A stretch of 35,840 nt of DNA, taken from Pelagibacteraceae bacterium (GTDB lineage Bacteria > Pseudomonadota > Alphaproteobacteria > Pelagibacterales > Pelagibacteraceae). Each line of letters starts with the position of its first letter. Within the stretch, counting starts at the first letter, position 1. The notes under the pieces were generated by a model. The model ran no database searches. It saw only the letters and a list, made by a program, of their open reading frames with translations, and was not told the origin of the DNA. Of the stretch, positions 8,319-16,854 are shown piece by piece. The translations under genes were made by a program, and so were the position numbers. Location: contig JADHRF010000007.1 of assembly GCA_016777565.1 (NCBI GenBank), forward strand, positions 1 to 35,840, read 5' to 3'.

Positions 8319-8685
8319 TTATTTTTTTTATTTTATCTAAAATTTTTTTCGATCTTAGCTTTATATTCTTTATGTAGTATTCTGCTTTTATACTTGATAA
8401 CTTTGATACGTCAAGATCTTTGGGCTTCTCATTCATTACTTTTATAGCACCTTTTATTGTTAAACGACGATCTTTTAACAAAAAGATAATAAGTTTAAGA
8501 ACTTCTATATTTTTTTTTGAATAATAACGCCTACTACCAGATAAAATTGTCGGTTTAAGTTGTTTGAATTTACCCTCCCAGAACCTAAGTGTATGAGTGG
8601 AAATTTTGTTTACTTTTGTTTTTTGTAAATTAAATAATTCTACCACTTCTGAAATTGTGAGTAATTCTTTTTTACTGTCCAACAT
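8311..8685 (-). CDS. MerR-family transcriptional regulator
   Basis: A 124-residue protein with an N-terminal winged helix-turn-helix of the MerR type: LLTISEVVELF, then THTLRFWEGKF, and SGSRRYYSKKNIEVL (about 8-70). A short C-terminal helix follows in place of a metal-sensing domain. MerR-like genes directly after ihfA are a constant alphaproteobacterial feature, so it is orthologous to that conserved but poorly characterised regulator. No metal-binding cysteines are visible. It overlaps ihfA by 14 bp and rpmG by 8 bp. Confidence 0.88.
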   Translation of the reverse strand: MLDSKKELLTISEVVELFNLQKTKVNKISTHTLRFWEGKFKQLKPTILSGSRRYYSKKNIEVLKLIIFLLKDRRLTIKGAIKVMNEKPKDLDVSKLSSIKAEYYIKNIKLRSKKILDKIKKING

Positions 8686-8983
8686 GAATATTTAATTTTT
8701 TTTTTAATAATTCTGATGGTTTAAAAATTACAACATTTCTCTCTGAAATCTCATGATCAATTTTTTTATTCTTAGGATTTCTACCAACTCTTTTACTTTT
8801 TTTTTTAAGATAAAAAGTACCAAAATTTTTAATCTTAATAATTTTTTTTGTTATGATATTTAAAGTTAAAATATTAATAATATCGTTAAGAATTTGCGCA
8901 GCATAAGTATTTGGTAAACCGATTTTTCTATAAATATTTTTAATTATATCTTTTTTATGTGTATTTTCTCTAATTACTTTCAT
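8672..8983 (-). CDS. ihfA: Integration host factor alpha subunit (HU/IHF family)
   Basis: A 103-residue DNA-bending protein. The family core is clear: an N-terminal two-helix body, NFGTFYLKKK, then the beta-arm with the intercalating proline in RVGRNPKN (about 66-73), and the C-terminal VVIFKPSELLKKKLN. Position after plsX and before merR is the IHF-alpha context in alphaproteobacteria, which is why I call ihfA rather than HU. The ATG overlaps the plsX end by 14 bp. No fabH is found between plsX and this gene. Confidence 0.88.
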   Translation of the reverse strand: MKVIRENTHKKDIIKNIYRKIGLPNTYAAQILNDIINILTLNIITKKIIKIKNFGTFYLKKKSKRVGRNPKNKKIDHEISERNVVIFKPSELLKKKLNIHVGQ

Positions 8984-10010
8984 TATTTATATGACTTAAA
9001 TTATTTTTGATTTTATTCATTAAATCACCTTTTATAATACGATAGCACAGATCTATTGAATAATAGAAACCTATAGCGTCTGTTGATCCGTGGCTTTTAA
9101 CAACAGGACCTTTTAGTCCTAAGAAAATTGCACCATTAAATTTTCGCGGATCAAGTTTACTTTTAAATTTTTTAAGTGCAAAAAACGAAAATATAACAGA
9201 AATCTTAGCAAAAATAGTTGAGCTGAGGGATTTTTTAAGCGAGTCTGTTATAAATTTTGCAGTTCCTTCAGCAGTTTTAAGGGCTATATTTCCTGTAAAG
9301 CCATCAGTCACTATTACGTTTGATTTACCATCCGTAATTTTGTTCCCTTCTATAAAGCCATTAAATTCAAAATCACCGTGTTTACTTATATCTTTAAGTT
9401 TAGCAAAAGCTTTTTTAAGAACTTCTGTTCCTTTAATTTCTTCAGATCCAATATTTAATAAAGCAACTTTTGGGTTGTCATCTGGAAATAGTGCTTTATA
9501 TAAAGCAGCACCCATTTCAGAGAAATCTACTAAATTTTTATCATCACACTCCACATTAGCTCCGAGATCTAGCACTACATTTGTATTTTTTTCGTTTGGC
9601 CACAATCCTGCTAAAGCAGGTTTGCTAACAGTTTCGATTGTTTTGAGTAACATTCTCGAAACAACAAATAAAACACCCGTGTTACCTGCTGACAAAGTAA
9701 TATTTGAATTTGATATTATTTGTGAGTTTATAGAATTCCACATACTGCTATCTTTTGAGTTTTTAATTGCAGTTAGTGGGGTTTCTTCGTCTGACACAAT
9801 TGTACTAGAGGGAAAAATTTTATAATAATCAGATGAAATGTTGTATTTATCTAATTCTCTTTTAATTAAAATTTCATCACCATAAAGATTAAAGTAAACA
9901 TCCTTTTGTTTATTGTTCATGTTTAAATAAATTGAAACACCCTCGATATTCTTCGATGGAGCATTTTCACCGCCCATTGCATCGATTGCAATTATAATTT
10001 TATTATTCAT
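8970..10010 (-). CDS. plsX: Phosphate acyltransferase PlsX
   Basis: A 346-residue peripheral enzyme making acyl-phosphate from acyl-ACP for the PlsX-PlsY route of phosphatidic acid synthesis. It starts with the signature AIDAMGGENAP (8-18) and shows SAGNTGVL, LDLGANVE, LLNIGSEEIKGTE and VTDGFTGNIALKTAEG, all typical. Length matches the family. rpmF precedes it by 20 bp, the classic rpmF-plsX pair. The usual next gene, fabH, is absent; ihfA overlaps its end instead. Confidence 0.97.
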   Translation of the reverse strand: MNNKIIIAIDAMGGENAPSKNIEGVSIYLNMNNKQKDVYFNLYGDEILIKRELDKYNISSDYYKIFPSSTIVSDEETPLTAIKNSKDSSMWNSINSQIISNSNITLSAGNTGVLFVVSRMLLKTIETVSKPALAGLWPNEKNTNVVLDLGANVECDDKNLVDFSEMGAALYKALFPDDNPKVALLNIGSEEIKGTEVLKKAFAKLKDISKHGDFEFNGFIEGNKITDGKSNVIVTDGFTGNIALKTAEGTAKFITDSLKKSLSSTIFAKISVIFSFFALKKFKSKLDPRKFNGAIFLGLKGPVVKSHGSTDAIGFYYSIDLCYRIIKGDLMNKIKNNLSHINNESN

Positions 10011-10030
10011 GATATTTGTATTTTGTTAGA

Positions 10031-10204
10031 CTATATGTCTAAAATTTTTTTGCCGTTGTAATAACCTGTTTTCAAATCAATGTGATGAGACAATCTATAT
10101 TCACCACTTTTTTTATCCTCAACAATATTTATTGACTTAACCCTATGATGCGAGCGTCTCATATTTCTCTTGGATGGTGTTGTCTTACGTTTTGGTACTG
10201 CCAT
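10031..10204 (-). CDS. rpmF: 50S ribosomal protein L32
   Basis: A short gene of 57 codons. It begins [20 protein letters not shown], the unmistakable L32 N-terminus, and ends [17 protein letters not shown] with a TAG stop at 10031-10033. The zinc cysteines of some L32 proteins are absent, as in other alphaproteobacteria. It sits between CBP3 (6-bp gap) and plsX (20-bp gap) on the same strand. Confidence 0.96.
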   Translation of the reverse strand: MAVPKRKTTPSKRNMRRSHHRVKSINIVEDKKSGEYRLSHHIDLKTGYYNGKKILDI

Positions 10205-10210
10205 TTTGTT

Positions 10211-10708
10211 TTAATGTTTAAAATTAATTTGACCTTTTAACATATTATTTGTCTCTAATTCAAAACAAAAATTGTAAAAATTATTCAGATAATTACTTAA
10301 ATTCTCTATTAATATGGAGCTATTTCCACTATCTAGCTCAAAATAAGTTTTCAAAATTTCTTTATTCATTACAAAGCCTTCAGATTTTGATTTGTTTATT
10401 TTTATAAGAATATCATAAAAATTTCTAGATAGGTCTTTCATTTTTTTATTTACAGTTACATCGCCATAACCAAGTTCTCTTATGTGGTATTCAATATTAA
10501 GAAAAATGTTGTCAAAAATTTCTTGCGGAAATTCTTTTTTTTTATTTCTAAAAACTAACAGCAATAAAGAAAAATGAATAAAAATAAGATTTATACGAGT
10601 TTCAAAATCATCTTTTAAAAGGATTTTTTTGTAAAAGAAAATATTTCGTGATAAATCAATTAATTTATTGTAAAGATCATTATAATGACTTTTATAATTA
10701 GAAAACAT
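10211..10708 (-). CDS. Ubiquinol-cytochrome c chaperone (CBP3/UQCC1 family)
   Basis: A 165-residue, mostly helical protein related to mitochondrial CBP3, which assists cytochrome b maturation for the bc1 complex. The most diagnostic stretch is HIRELGYGDVTVNKKMKDLS followed by NFYDIL (about 93-118), matching the family's REMG-GD-x-V--K-M--A--FYGR pattern. Context agrees: alphaproteobacterial CBP3 genes sit between bamE and rpmF/plsX. The DUF177/YceD gene usually found between CBP3 and rpmF is missing. Its start overlaps head-to-head with the divergent bamE start by 24 bp. Confidence 0.82.
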   Translation of the reverse strand: MFSNYKSHYNDLYNKLIDLSRNIFFYKKILLKDDFETRINLIFIHFSLLLLVFRNKKKEFPQEIFDNIFLNIEYHIRELGYGDVTVNKKMKDLSRNFYDILIKINKSKSEGFVMNKEILKTYFELDSGNSSILIENLSNYLNNFYNFCFELETNNMLKGQINFKH

Positions 10709-11158
10709 TTTAAAAAAATATATATCATACTTTTTTTAATTCTTTTAAATAACTGTCAATTAAAAGAGCCAAAAAAAGCCCATGGATTAAATTTTTTAGA
10801 AAATAGAGAAAAAATATTAGTAATTGGAAAAACTAATCAAAATGATGTTGTGCGATTAATGGGTCAACCCCATTCTAAATCCCTTACAACAGATGCTACA
10901 TGGATTTATGTTGAAAGGACAATTACAAAAGGAAAACTTGTTAAGTTAGGGCAAAATGTTTTGAAAACAAACAACATTTTAGCATTAGATTTTAATGAAT
11001 ATGGAATTTTACAAAATAAAAAAATTTATACTAAAGAAGAAATGAATAAAATAGTTTACTCAGATAATGAAACTAAAAATGATGTGGCGCAATCGAGTTT
11101 TGTAACAAGATTTCTTTCTAGTATTAGACAAAAAATGTATGGAAAAAATAAATTCTAG
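10685..11158 (+). CDS. bamE: Outer membrane protein assembly factor BamE (SmpA/OmlA)
   Basis: A 157-residue lipoprotein of the outer-membrane beta-barrel assembly complex. It has a hydrophobic signal with the lipidation Cys at 24 (LLNNC, an imperfect lipobox). The SmpA/OmlA core contains [28 protein letters not shown] and a later [12 protein letters not shown] strand, in the usual order. Context with CBP3 is the standard one. I see no later in-frame ATG, so the start inside the CBP3 reading frame is taken as real. It ends sharing 4 bp with the converging hppA. Confidence 0.88.
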   Translation: MTFIIRKHFKKIYIILFLILLNNCQLKEPKKAHGLNFLENREKILVIGKTNQNDVVRLMGQPHSKSLTTDATWIYVERTITKGKLVKLGQNVLKTNNILALDFNEYGILQNKKIYTKEEMNKIVYSDNETKNDVAQSSFVTRFLSSIRQKMYGKNKF

Positions 11159-13269
11159 TGCGCTATCACAGCTAATAATAATAAAGCAACTATATTTGTA
11201 ATTTTAATCATTGGGTTTACGGCAGGTCCAGCAGTATCTTTATAAGGATCACCGACGGTATCACCGGTTACTGCAGCCTTATGAGCCTCGGAACCTTTAC
11301 CTCCAAAATTACCATCTTCAATATATTTTTTTGCATTATCCCAAGCTCCTCCACCAGCCGTCATTGATATTGCAACAAATAAACCGGTTACAATTACACC
11401 TAATAGCATTGCTCCTAATGTTGATAAGGCTGCACCTATTCCACCTATTTGCAAAATAATAAAGTATAAAATTATTGGAGATAATACTGGCAGCAAAGAA
11501 GGAATAATCATTTCTTTGATTGCAGCTTTTGTTAATAAATCAACTAGTCTACCATAATCAGGTTTTCTAGTTCCTTTCATTATTCCTGGAATTTTTTTAA
11601 ATTGTCTTCTAACTTCAACTACTACTGCGCCTCCAGCTCTACCTACAGCTTGCATCCCCATTGAACCAAAAAGATAAGGCAACATTCCACCAACTAATAA
11701 CCCAACAACAACAAATGGATTTGATAAATCAAAATTAACTTTTACTCCCTCTAGAGCAGAACCACTTACTGTAGAAAAGAACTTAATATCTTCGGTGTAA
11801 GCAGCAAACAGTACTAATGCACCCAAACCAGCTGAGCCAATTGCATAACCTTTAGTAACAGCTTTTGTAGTATTTCCTACTGCATCAAGAGCATCTGTAG
11901 TTTTTCTGACGCTTTTGGGTAAATTTGCCATTTGTGCAATACCACCAGCATTATCTGTAACTGGACCGTATGCATCCAAGGCAACAACCATACCTGTTAA
12001 TGCTAGCATGGACGTCACTGCAATAGCAATTCCAAATAAACCAGCTAAACTATTTGTGTAAAGAATTCCGACTACTATTATTATAGCTGGTATAGCTGTA
12101 GCTTCCATTGATACTGCTAAACCTTGAATAACATTTGTACCATGACCTGTTGTAGATGATTGTGCTATTGATTTAACTGGCCTGTAATCTGTTCCAGTAT
12201 AATATTCTGTTATCCAAATTAATAAACCCGTAATAACTAAACCAGCAACACCACAAATATACAAATCTAAACCTGTAAAACTTTTACCAGAAGATTTAAA
12301 TATCGTCTCTAAACCTAAAATTCCATCTGTAACTGGATATAAAATTATTAAAGATAAAACAGCTGTAACTACAAACCCTTTGTACAAAGCATTCATAATA
12401 TTTTTTGATTTTCCTAATTTAACGAACCAAGTCCCAACGATGGAAGTTAAAATACACGATCCACCGATTGCTAACGGATAAATCATCATGAAAGGATTAT
12501 TTGAGAAGAATATTGATGCTAAAACCATCGTTGCAACAATTGTAACTGCGTAAGTTTCGAATAAATCCGCAGCCATACCAGCGCAATCACCAACATTATC
12601 TCCAACATTGTCAGCAATTACAGCGGGGTTTCTTGGATCGTCTTCAGGTATACCAGCTTCTACTTTTCCCACTAGGTCTGCACCAACATCAGCTCCTTTT
12701 GTAAAAATTCCACCACCTAATCTTGCAAAAATAGAAATTAAAGAAGCGCCAAAACCTAAAGCAACTAAGGCATCTATAATTTCTCTTTTATCAACTTTTA
12801 ATTCTATTAAAATATAATAATAAATGGCTATAGCTAATAAAGCTAAGCCAGCAACTAACAAACCAGTGATTGCTCCTGATTTAAATGCCATTGTTAAACC
12901 AGATTGTAAACTTTTTCTAGATGCTTCAGCTGTTCGAACATTAGCCTCAACAGAAATTAACATTCCAATATAGCCTGCAAGACCTGAAAGTGCTGCTCCA
13001 ATAAAATATCCTAATCCTACAAGAGGACTAAAAAAATAACTCACAATAACTAGCACGACTAAACCAACAATAGCGATTGTTGTGTATTGTCTTTTTAAAT
13101 ATGCCTTGGCTCCAATTTGAATTGCTTCCGCAATATCTTTCATTTTAGAATTTCCAGAGCTTGAGCCTAAAATCTGTGTAGACAGTAAATAACTGTACAC
13201 AACAGCTATTAGACCTATAAAAATAATTAAATATAGAATTTCGTTTACTGGATTCATAAAGATGTGCAT
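11155..13269 (-). CDS. hppA: K+-independent H+-translocating membrane pyrophosphatase
   Basis: A large polytopic inner-membrane pump (about 16 helices) that couples PPi hydrolysis to proton export. Substrate motifs are intact: [11 protein letters not shown] and DNVGDNVGD (about 220-228), plus the late [15 protein letters not shown] loop. At the K+-specificity site the sequence reads [10 protein letters not shown]. The lysine there marks K+-independent, Mg2+-only proton pumps, unlike the alanine of K+-dependent enzymes. The frame opens with TTG at 13278 and has ATGs at 13269 and 13257; none has a clear Shine-Dalgarno, and I use the first ATG. It follows nusB in the riboflavin run, where alphaproteobacteria more often have thiL. 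It ends overlapping bamE tail to tail. Confidence 0.96.
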   Translation of the reverse strand: MHIFMNPVNEILYLIIFIGLIAVVYSYLLSTQILGSSSGNSKMKDIAEAIQIGAKAYLKRQYTTIAIVGLVVLVIVSYFFSPLVGLGYFIGAALSGLAGYIGMLISVEANVRTAEASRKSLQSGLTMAFKSGAITGLLVAGLALLAIAIYYYILIELKVDKREIIDALVALGFGASLISIFARLGGGIFTKGADVGADLVGKVEAGIPEDDPRNPAVIADNVGDNVGDCAGMAADLFETYAVTIVATMVLASIFFSNNPFMMIYPLAIGGSCILTSIVGTWFVKLGKSKNIMNALYKGFVVTAVLSLIILYPVTDGILGLETIFKSSGKSFTGLDLYICGVAGLVITGLLIWITEYYTGTDYRPVKSIAQSSTTGHGTNVIQGLAVSMEATAIPAIIIVVGILYTNSLAGLFGIAIAVTSMLALTGMVVALDAYGPVTDNAGGIAQMANLPKSVRKTTDALDAVGNTTKAVTKGYAIGSAGLGALVLFAAYTEDIKFFSTVSGSALEGVKVNFDLSNPFVVVGLLVGGMLPYLFGSMGMQAVGRAGGAVVVEVRRQFKKIPGIMKGTRKPDYGRLVDLLTKAAIKEMIIPSLLPVLSPIILYFIILQIGGIGAALSTLGAMLLGVIVTGLFVAISMTAGGGAWDNAKKYIEDGNFGGKGSEAHKAAVTGDTVGDPYKDTAGPAVNPMIKITNIVALLLLAVIAH

Positions 13270-13334
13270 AAATGCCAAATTAATTACATAAAGGCAAGAA
13301 ATAGTTTTAAAATAATAAAGTTTTTGAGGATATT

Positions 13335-13733
13335 TTAATTAGTTTTTCTTATATTTTTAGCTATTTTATCCAATACAGCATTAAGAAATTTAATTTGTGC
13401 TTTTTCTAAAAAAAACTCTGAAGTTTTAACGTATTCATTGATTATTACTTTCGTGGGATTGTTATGCTTAAACATCAGTTCAAATACGGCAGCATATATA
13501 ATAATTTTTAACAATTTATCTGTTCTTTTCAAGTCTAGATCTGACCCTAGATATTTTGCAATCATCTCCTCTATTAAATCATTTCTTTCAATAGTCCCTT
13601 GGACTACATCTTTAATAAATTTTTTATACTGACTTTTTGGGTATTCAATTTCTGCGTCAGAGTTAATAGAATTACCATAAAGTTTTTGTATAACTCTCAC
13701 TCTAGGACTTACACTTTGTTTGTTATTTGACAT
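13335..13733 (-). CDS. nusB: Transcription antitermination factor NusB
   Basis: A 132-residue all-helical RNA-binding protein that with NusE (S10) loads on boxA for rRNA antitermination. It has [12 protein letters not shown] at the N-terminus, and the C-terminal [34 protein letters not shown] signature is diagnostic. It follows ribH with an 11-bp overlap, the widespread ribH-nusB pairing. Confidence 0.96.
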   Translation of the reverse strand: MSNNKQSVSPRVRVIQKLYGNSINSDAEIEYPKSQYKKFIKDVVQGTIERNDLIEEMIAKYLGSDLDLKRTDKLLKIIIYAAVFELMFKHNNPTKVIINEYVKTSEFFLEKAQIKFLNAVLDKIAKNIRKTN

Positions 13734-14115
13734 TTAAGACTTCACTAACAGCAACAGCCGCCTCATAACCTTTGTTGGCTCTAAGTTTGGCTTGTTTTTC
13801 ATTTAAACAAGTAAGTATTGCATTACCAATAGGTTTTTTATGTAAAATAGACAATTGAATAAGCCCATTTGTTATTGTTAAAGATATAAAATTGAAATTA
13901 GGTGTTTTTCCTTTTATTATTGAACCTAAGGCTATGAAACCATCAAACATTTTAATATTCCTAGCAATGACAACAGGTATTTCAAAAGCCCCTGGAACTT
14001 CCAAAATTTTATAAGCTATTTTTCTCTTTGAAAGTTCTTTAGTGGCACTTTTCAAAAGAAGATTGGTTTCATTATACTTAGATCTTACAATGCAAATTTT
14101 AATTTTTTTTATCAT
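13723..14115 (-). CDS. ribH: 6,7-dimethyl-8-ribityllumazine synthase
   Basis: A 130-residue enzyme condensing the ribityl-aminouracil intermediate with 3,4-dihydroxy-2-butanone 4-phosphate, the penultimate riboflavin step. VPGAFEIP (40-47), FIALGSIIKG and the C-terminal KLRANKGYEAA are typical. The usual RG-x-T-x-H block reads KGKTPNF (68-74), so the conserved active-site histidine is replaced by Asn73 and the preceding arginine by lysine. In characterised enzymes the histidine assists proton transfer but is not absolutely required (family knowledge). Overlaps ribBA by 4 bp and nusB by 11 bp. Confidence 0.93.
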   Translation of the reverse strand: MIKKIKICIVRSKYNETNLLLKSATKELSKRKIAYKILEVPGAFEIPVVIARNIKMFDGFIALGSIIKGKTPNFNFISLTITNGLIQLSILHKKPIGNAILTCLNEKQAKLRANKGYEAAVAVSEVLNVK

Positions 14116-15182
14116 TTAATTATTTCTTGTTTGGTAATTTTAATACCATAACCATCAAGGCCTATTATCTTTTTTTTAGTTCTAGACACTAGTATCATAT
14201 TTTTAATTTTAAGATCTTTAATTATTTGAGCCCCAATTCCATAATATCTTAAAATATTAGTGCTTTTAATTGAGTCTTCTTTATTTTTTTTAGATATTTG
14301 GTTGTTTATTACTATGAGAATAAAGTTATTGTACTTAGAAAGATATTTAATTGATTTAAAGAATAAGTGATCACTTATTTTTTCAATACCTTTTAAAATC
14401 TTAATTGAAATTACTCTAACTCTAACAGATTTTTTTTTGTCAGGTATTCCTTTACTTAAAGAGTAGTGTTCTAAACCATCTAACTTATTCTTAAAAATAC
14501 TTAACTTTAAAAGTCCAACTTTCTTAATTTTAATAGATTTATTTGAAGTATTAAAAATAAATTTTTCATTCTTTAATCTATAAGAAATTAAGTCTTCTAT
14601 ACTTGCAATTTTTAAATTATGTTTTTTTGCAAATTGTAAAAGATCATCATATCTAGCCATTCTTCCATCTTCATTCATAACTTCACATATAACTGAACTT
14701 GGATTTAACTTAGCTAACTTAGAGATGTCGACAGAAGCTTCTGTGTGACCTGCTCTTTCTAATACACCACCACTCCTAGCAACAAGCGGAAAAACATGAC
14801 CTGGCGAAACAATATCTTTTTTTTTAGAATTTTTTTTTATAGCAACTTTAATTGTTTTTGCTCTATCAAACGCAGATATCCCTGTTGTTATTCCTTTTTT
14901 TGCCTCGATTGAAACTGTAAAAGCAGTTTGCATACGAGCTTTATTTATAGCTGACATTAATGGAAGAGATAATTTATCGACTTGTTTTTTTGTTAGTGCT
15001 AAACAGATAAGACCTCTGCCATGTTTAGCCATAAAATTAATACTTTTTGAGTTTGCTTTGGAAGCTGGAATAACCAAATCACCTTCATTTTCTCTGTTTT
15101 TATTGTCTACTAAAATAAATATCTTACCTCTTTTGGCATCTTTAACTATTTCGTTGATAGGTGATAAAGAAATTTTTTTCAT
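14112..15182 (-). CDS. ribBA: RibB with degenerate GTP cyclohydrolase II domain (RibBX-like)
   Basis: A 356-residue two-domain protein. The N-terminal DHBP synthase domain (1-205) is intact, with the acidic loop RENEGDL (30-36), SPGHVFPL (126-133) and GHTEA (145-149). It makes 3,4-dihydroxy-2-butanone 4-phosphate from ribulose 5-phosphate. The C-terminal half (about 207-356) aligns with GTP cyclohydrolase II at its ends: LDGLEHYSL, VRVRV, and LRYYGIGAQIIKDL near 311. It contains no cysteine at all in this half, so the zinc motif (normally SxRCDCG) is gone, and the GRGIGL-type loop is missing. I infer that only DHBP synthase is active and that GTP cyclohydrolase II must come from another locus. 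The reading frame is unbroken. Confidence 0.92.
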   Translation of the reverse strand: MKKISLSPINEIVKDAKRGKIFILVDNKNRENEGDLVIPASKANSKSINFMAKHGRGLICLALTKKQVDKLSLPLMSAINKARMQTAFTVSIEAKKGITTGISAFDRAKTIKVAIKKNSKKKDIVSPGHVFPLVARSGGVLERAGHTEASVDISKLAKLNPSSVICEVMNEDGRMARYDDLLQFAKKHNLKIASIEDLISYRLKNEKFIFNTSNKSIKIKKVGLLKLSIFKNKLDGLEHYSLSKGIPDKKKSVRVRVISIKILKGIEKISDHLFFKSIKYLSKYNNFILIVINNQISKKNKEDSIKSTNILRYYGIGAQIIKDLKIKNMILVSRTKKKIIGLDGYGIKITKQEIIK

Positions 15183-15184
15183 AG

Positions 15185-15769
15185 TTATTTATTAAGATTT
15201 ATTAGATATTTGCTAAAAATATCAAATTCAATATTTACAAGATCTTTTTCTTTTAATCTTTGTAAATTAGTTAATTTAAGAGTGTGTGGAATTATATTTA
15301 TTTCAAATTGATTTTTTGTTTTTTTAGAAATGGTCAAAGATACACCATTAATAGCTATTGAACCTTTTTCTATTAAATATTTAGAAAAATTTTTACCAAC
15401 CACAAAATTAATAATCCAAGTTTTGTCTTTAATGGTGATTTTTTGAATTTTAGCTGTTGTGTCTACATGTCCTTGCACATAATGACCCGAAATTTTCGAG
15501 CCATGTGACAGAGATTTTTCAATATTTATAATATGCCCTTTTTTAATAAATCTAAAATTAGTTTTTTTAAGAGTTTCTTTTGATAAATAAAAGCTAGTAA
15601 GATTACCCTTGATTTTAGTTAAGGTTAAGCAAACGCCGTTGCAACAAATAGAACTGCCTATTTCATTTTTCTGAAATAACAATTTTGTTTTCAAAATAAT
15701 CTCAATAGAATTTTTTGCCCTCAACACTTTTTCCACTGTGCTCGAATTATAAATAATTCCATTAAACAT
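15185..15769 (-). CDS. ribE: Riboflavin synthase, alpha subunit
   Basis: A 194-residue enzyme dismutating two lumazine molecules to riboflavin. It shows the internal duplication of the family. Repeat 1 starts MFNGII and contains GSSICCNGVCLTL; repeat 2 starts near HYVQGHVDTTAKI and contains KGSIAINGVSLTI. The N-terminal MF-x-GI motif, where the active site forms, is kept with Asn instead of the usual Thr. It lies between ribD (1-bp overlap) and ribBA (2-bp gap). Confidence 0.96.
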   Translation of the reverse strand: MFNGIIYNSSTVEKVLRAKNSIEIILKTKLLFQKNEIGSSICCNGVCLTLTKIKGNLTSFYLSKETLKKTNFRFIKKGHIINIEKSLSHGSKISGHYVQGHVDTTAKIQKITIKDKTWIINFVVGKNFSKYLIEKGSIAINGVSLTISKKTKNQFEINIIPHTLKLTNLQRLKEKDLVNIEFDIFSKYLINLNK

Positions 15770-16854
15770 TATAAATTAACCTTGTATAAACTATCTCCAT
15801 AAAGATTTACTTTAATTTTATCTTTTTTTTGAATCTTTATTTTTTTAATTTGTAAAAGACTAGAGTTATTCTGACCAATGGATAAAAGCTTTTGGGATGA
15901 TTTAAATAAGTATAAATTTTTAACTAAATCATTCCTTAATAATTGACTTAAAAAGGTGCTCCCTGATTCTACAAATATCCTGCCTAAGCCTAATGTTTTA
16001 ATTTTATATATCATTTTTTTTAAAATCAAATCATCATTATTTGTACTAGAAAATTTTATAATTTTAACACCTTTTTTTTTGAAGAAATTTTCTTTTGATG
16101 AATTATAAACAGTTGTGAAAATAAAAATTTTTCTATTATCTTCTTTTAGGATTTTTATATTTTTGTTAATTTTAAAATTACGATCAAATATTATTAAGCT
16201 AGGTGTTTTTTTTTCTAACCCTTCTATTCTACAACTTAATAAAGGGTTATCTTTATTTATTGTTTCAGATGTTGTTAATAAACAATCATACTTAGAACGA
16301 AGAAAATTTCCTAAATTTCTGGACTTCTTATTTGTAATCCATTTATTTTTTTTATTGATTGTAAAATAGTCTTTTGAAATTGCTAGCTTGGCATCGATAA
16401 AAGGTAATTTATTTGACGATTGTAAAAAATAGCTTTGATAAAATTTTTCTGCTACTTTTTTAAAAATAAATTTTTTAACTAATATTTTTTTATCATTTAA
16501 ATATTTTTGAGCTTTATTTTTTGAACGAAGATCTACATCAGCAACAGAAAATACAACTTTTTTAATTTTTTTTTCAATTATTTTTTTTATACAAGGTGGA
16601 GTTTTTCCATAATGACTACAAGGCTCTAGGGTCACATATAAGTCTGAATCTGTATAATCTATTTTTTTTATTAATGCGTTTGCTTCCGCATGAGGTCTGC
16701 CATTTAATGAAGTTCGACCAGATGAAATTACTGAGTCATTCTTAACGACTATACAACCAACAGACGGATTAATTTTAGTTGAACCTAAATTAATATTTGC
16801 CTGCTGAAAGGCCAGTTTAGTATAAAATAAATCTCTATTCTGATTTGTAGACAT
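15769..16854 (-). CDS. ribD: Bifunctional pyrimidine deaminase/reductase RibD
   Basis: A 361-residue enzyme for the second and third steps after GTP cyclohydrolase II. The N-terminal deaminase (about 1-145) has the zinc site HAEAN (H55, E57) and [12 protein letters not shown] (C79, C88). The C-terminal reductase (about 150-355) has [11 protein letters not shown] and an [13 protein letters not shown] segment, typical of the NADPH-binding RibD C-domain. It overlaps nrdR by 20 bp, and nrdR-ribD is a common arrangement. Confidence 0.96.
   Translation of the reverse strand: MSTNQNRDLFYTKLAFQQANINLGSTKINPSVGCIVVKNDSVISSGRTSLNGRPHAEANALIKKIDYTDSDLYVTLEPCSHYGKTPPCIKKIIEKKIKKVVFSVADVDLRSKNKAQKYLNDKKILVKKFIFKKVAEKFYQSYFLQSSNKLPFIDAKLAISKDYFTINKKNKWITNKKSRNLGNFLRSKYDCLLTTSETINKDNPLLSCRIEGLEKKTPSLIIFDRNFKINKNIKILKEDNRKIFIFTTVYNSSKENFFKKKGVKIIKFSSTNNDDLILKKMIYKIKTLGLGRIFVESGSTFLSQLLRNDLVKNLYLFKSSQKLLSIGQNNSSLLQIKKIKIQKKDKIKVNLYGDSLYKVNL

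Noticed and set aside
9340-9825. 161-codon open frame on the plus strand opposite plsX
   Set aside because: It lies wholly antisense to a clearly conserved gene, has no recognisable motif, and its composition is that of a reverse complement of coding DNA.
14112-14565. Frameshift or pseudogene as explanation for the missing GTP cyclohydrolase II motifs
   Set aside because: The frame is unbroken and conserved segments on both sides of the lost motif (VRVRV and RYYGIGAQI) are in the same frame, so gradual decay or repurposing fits better.
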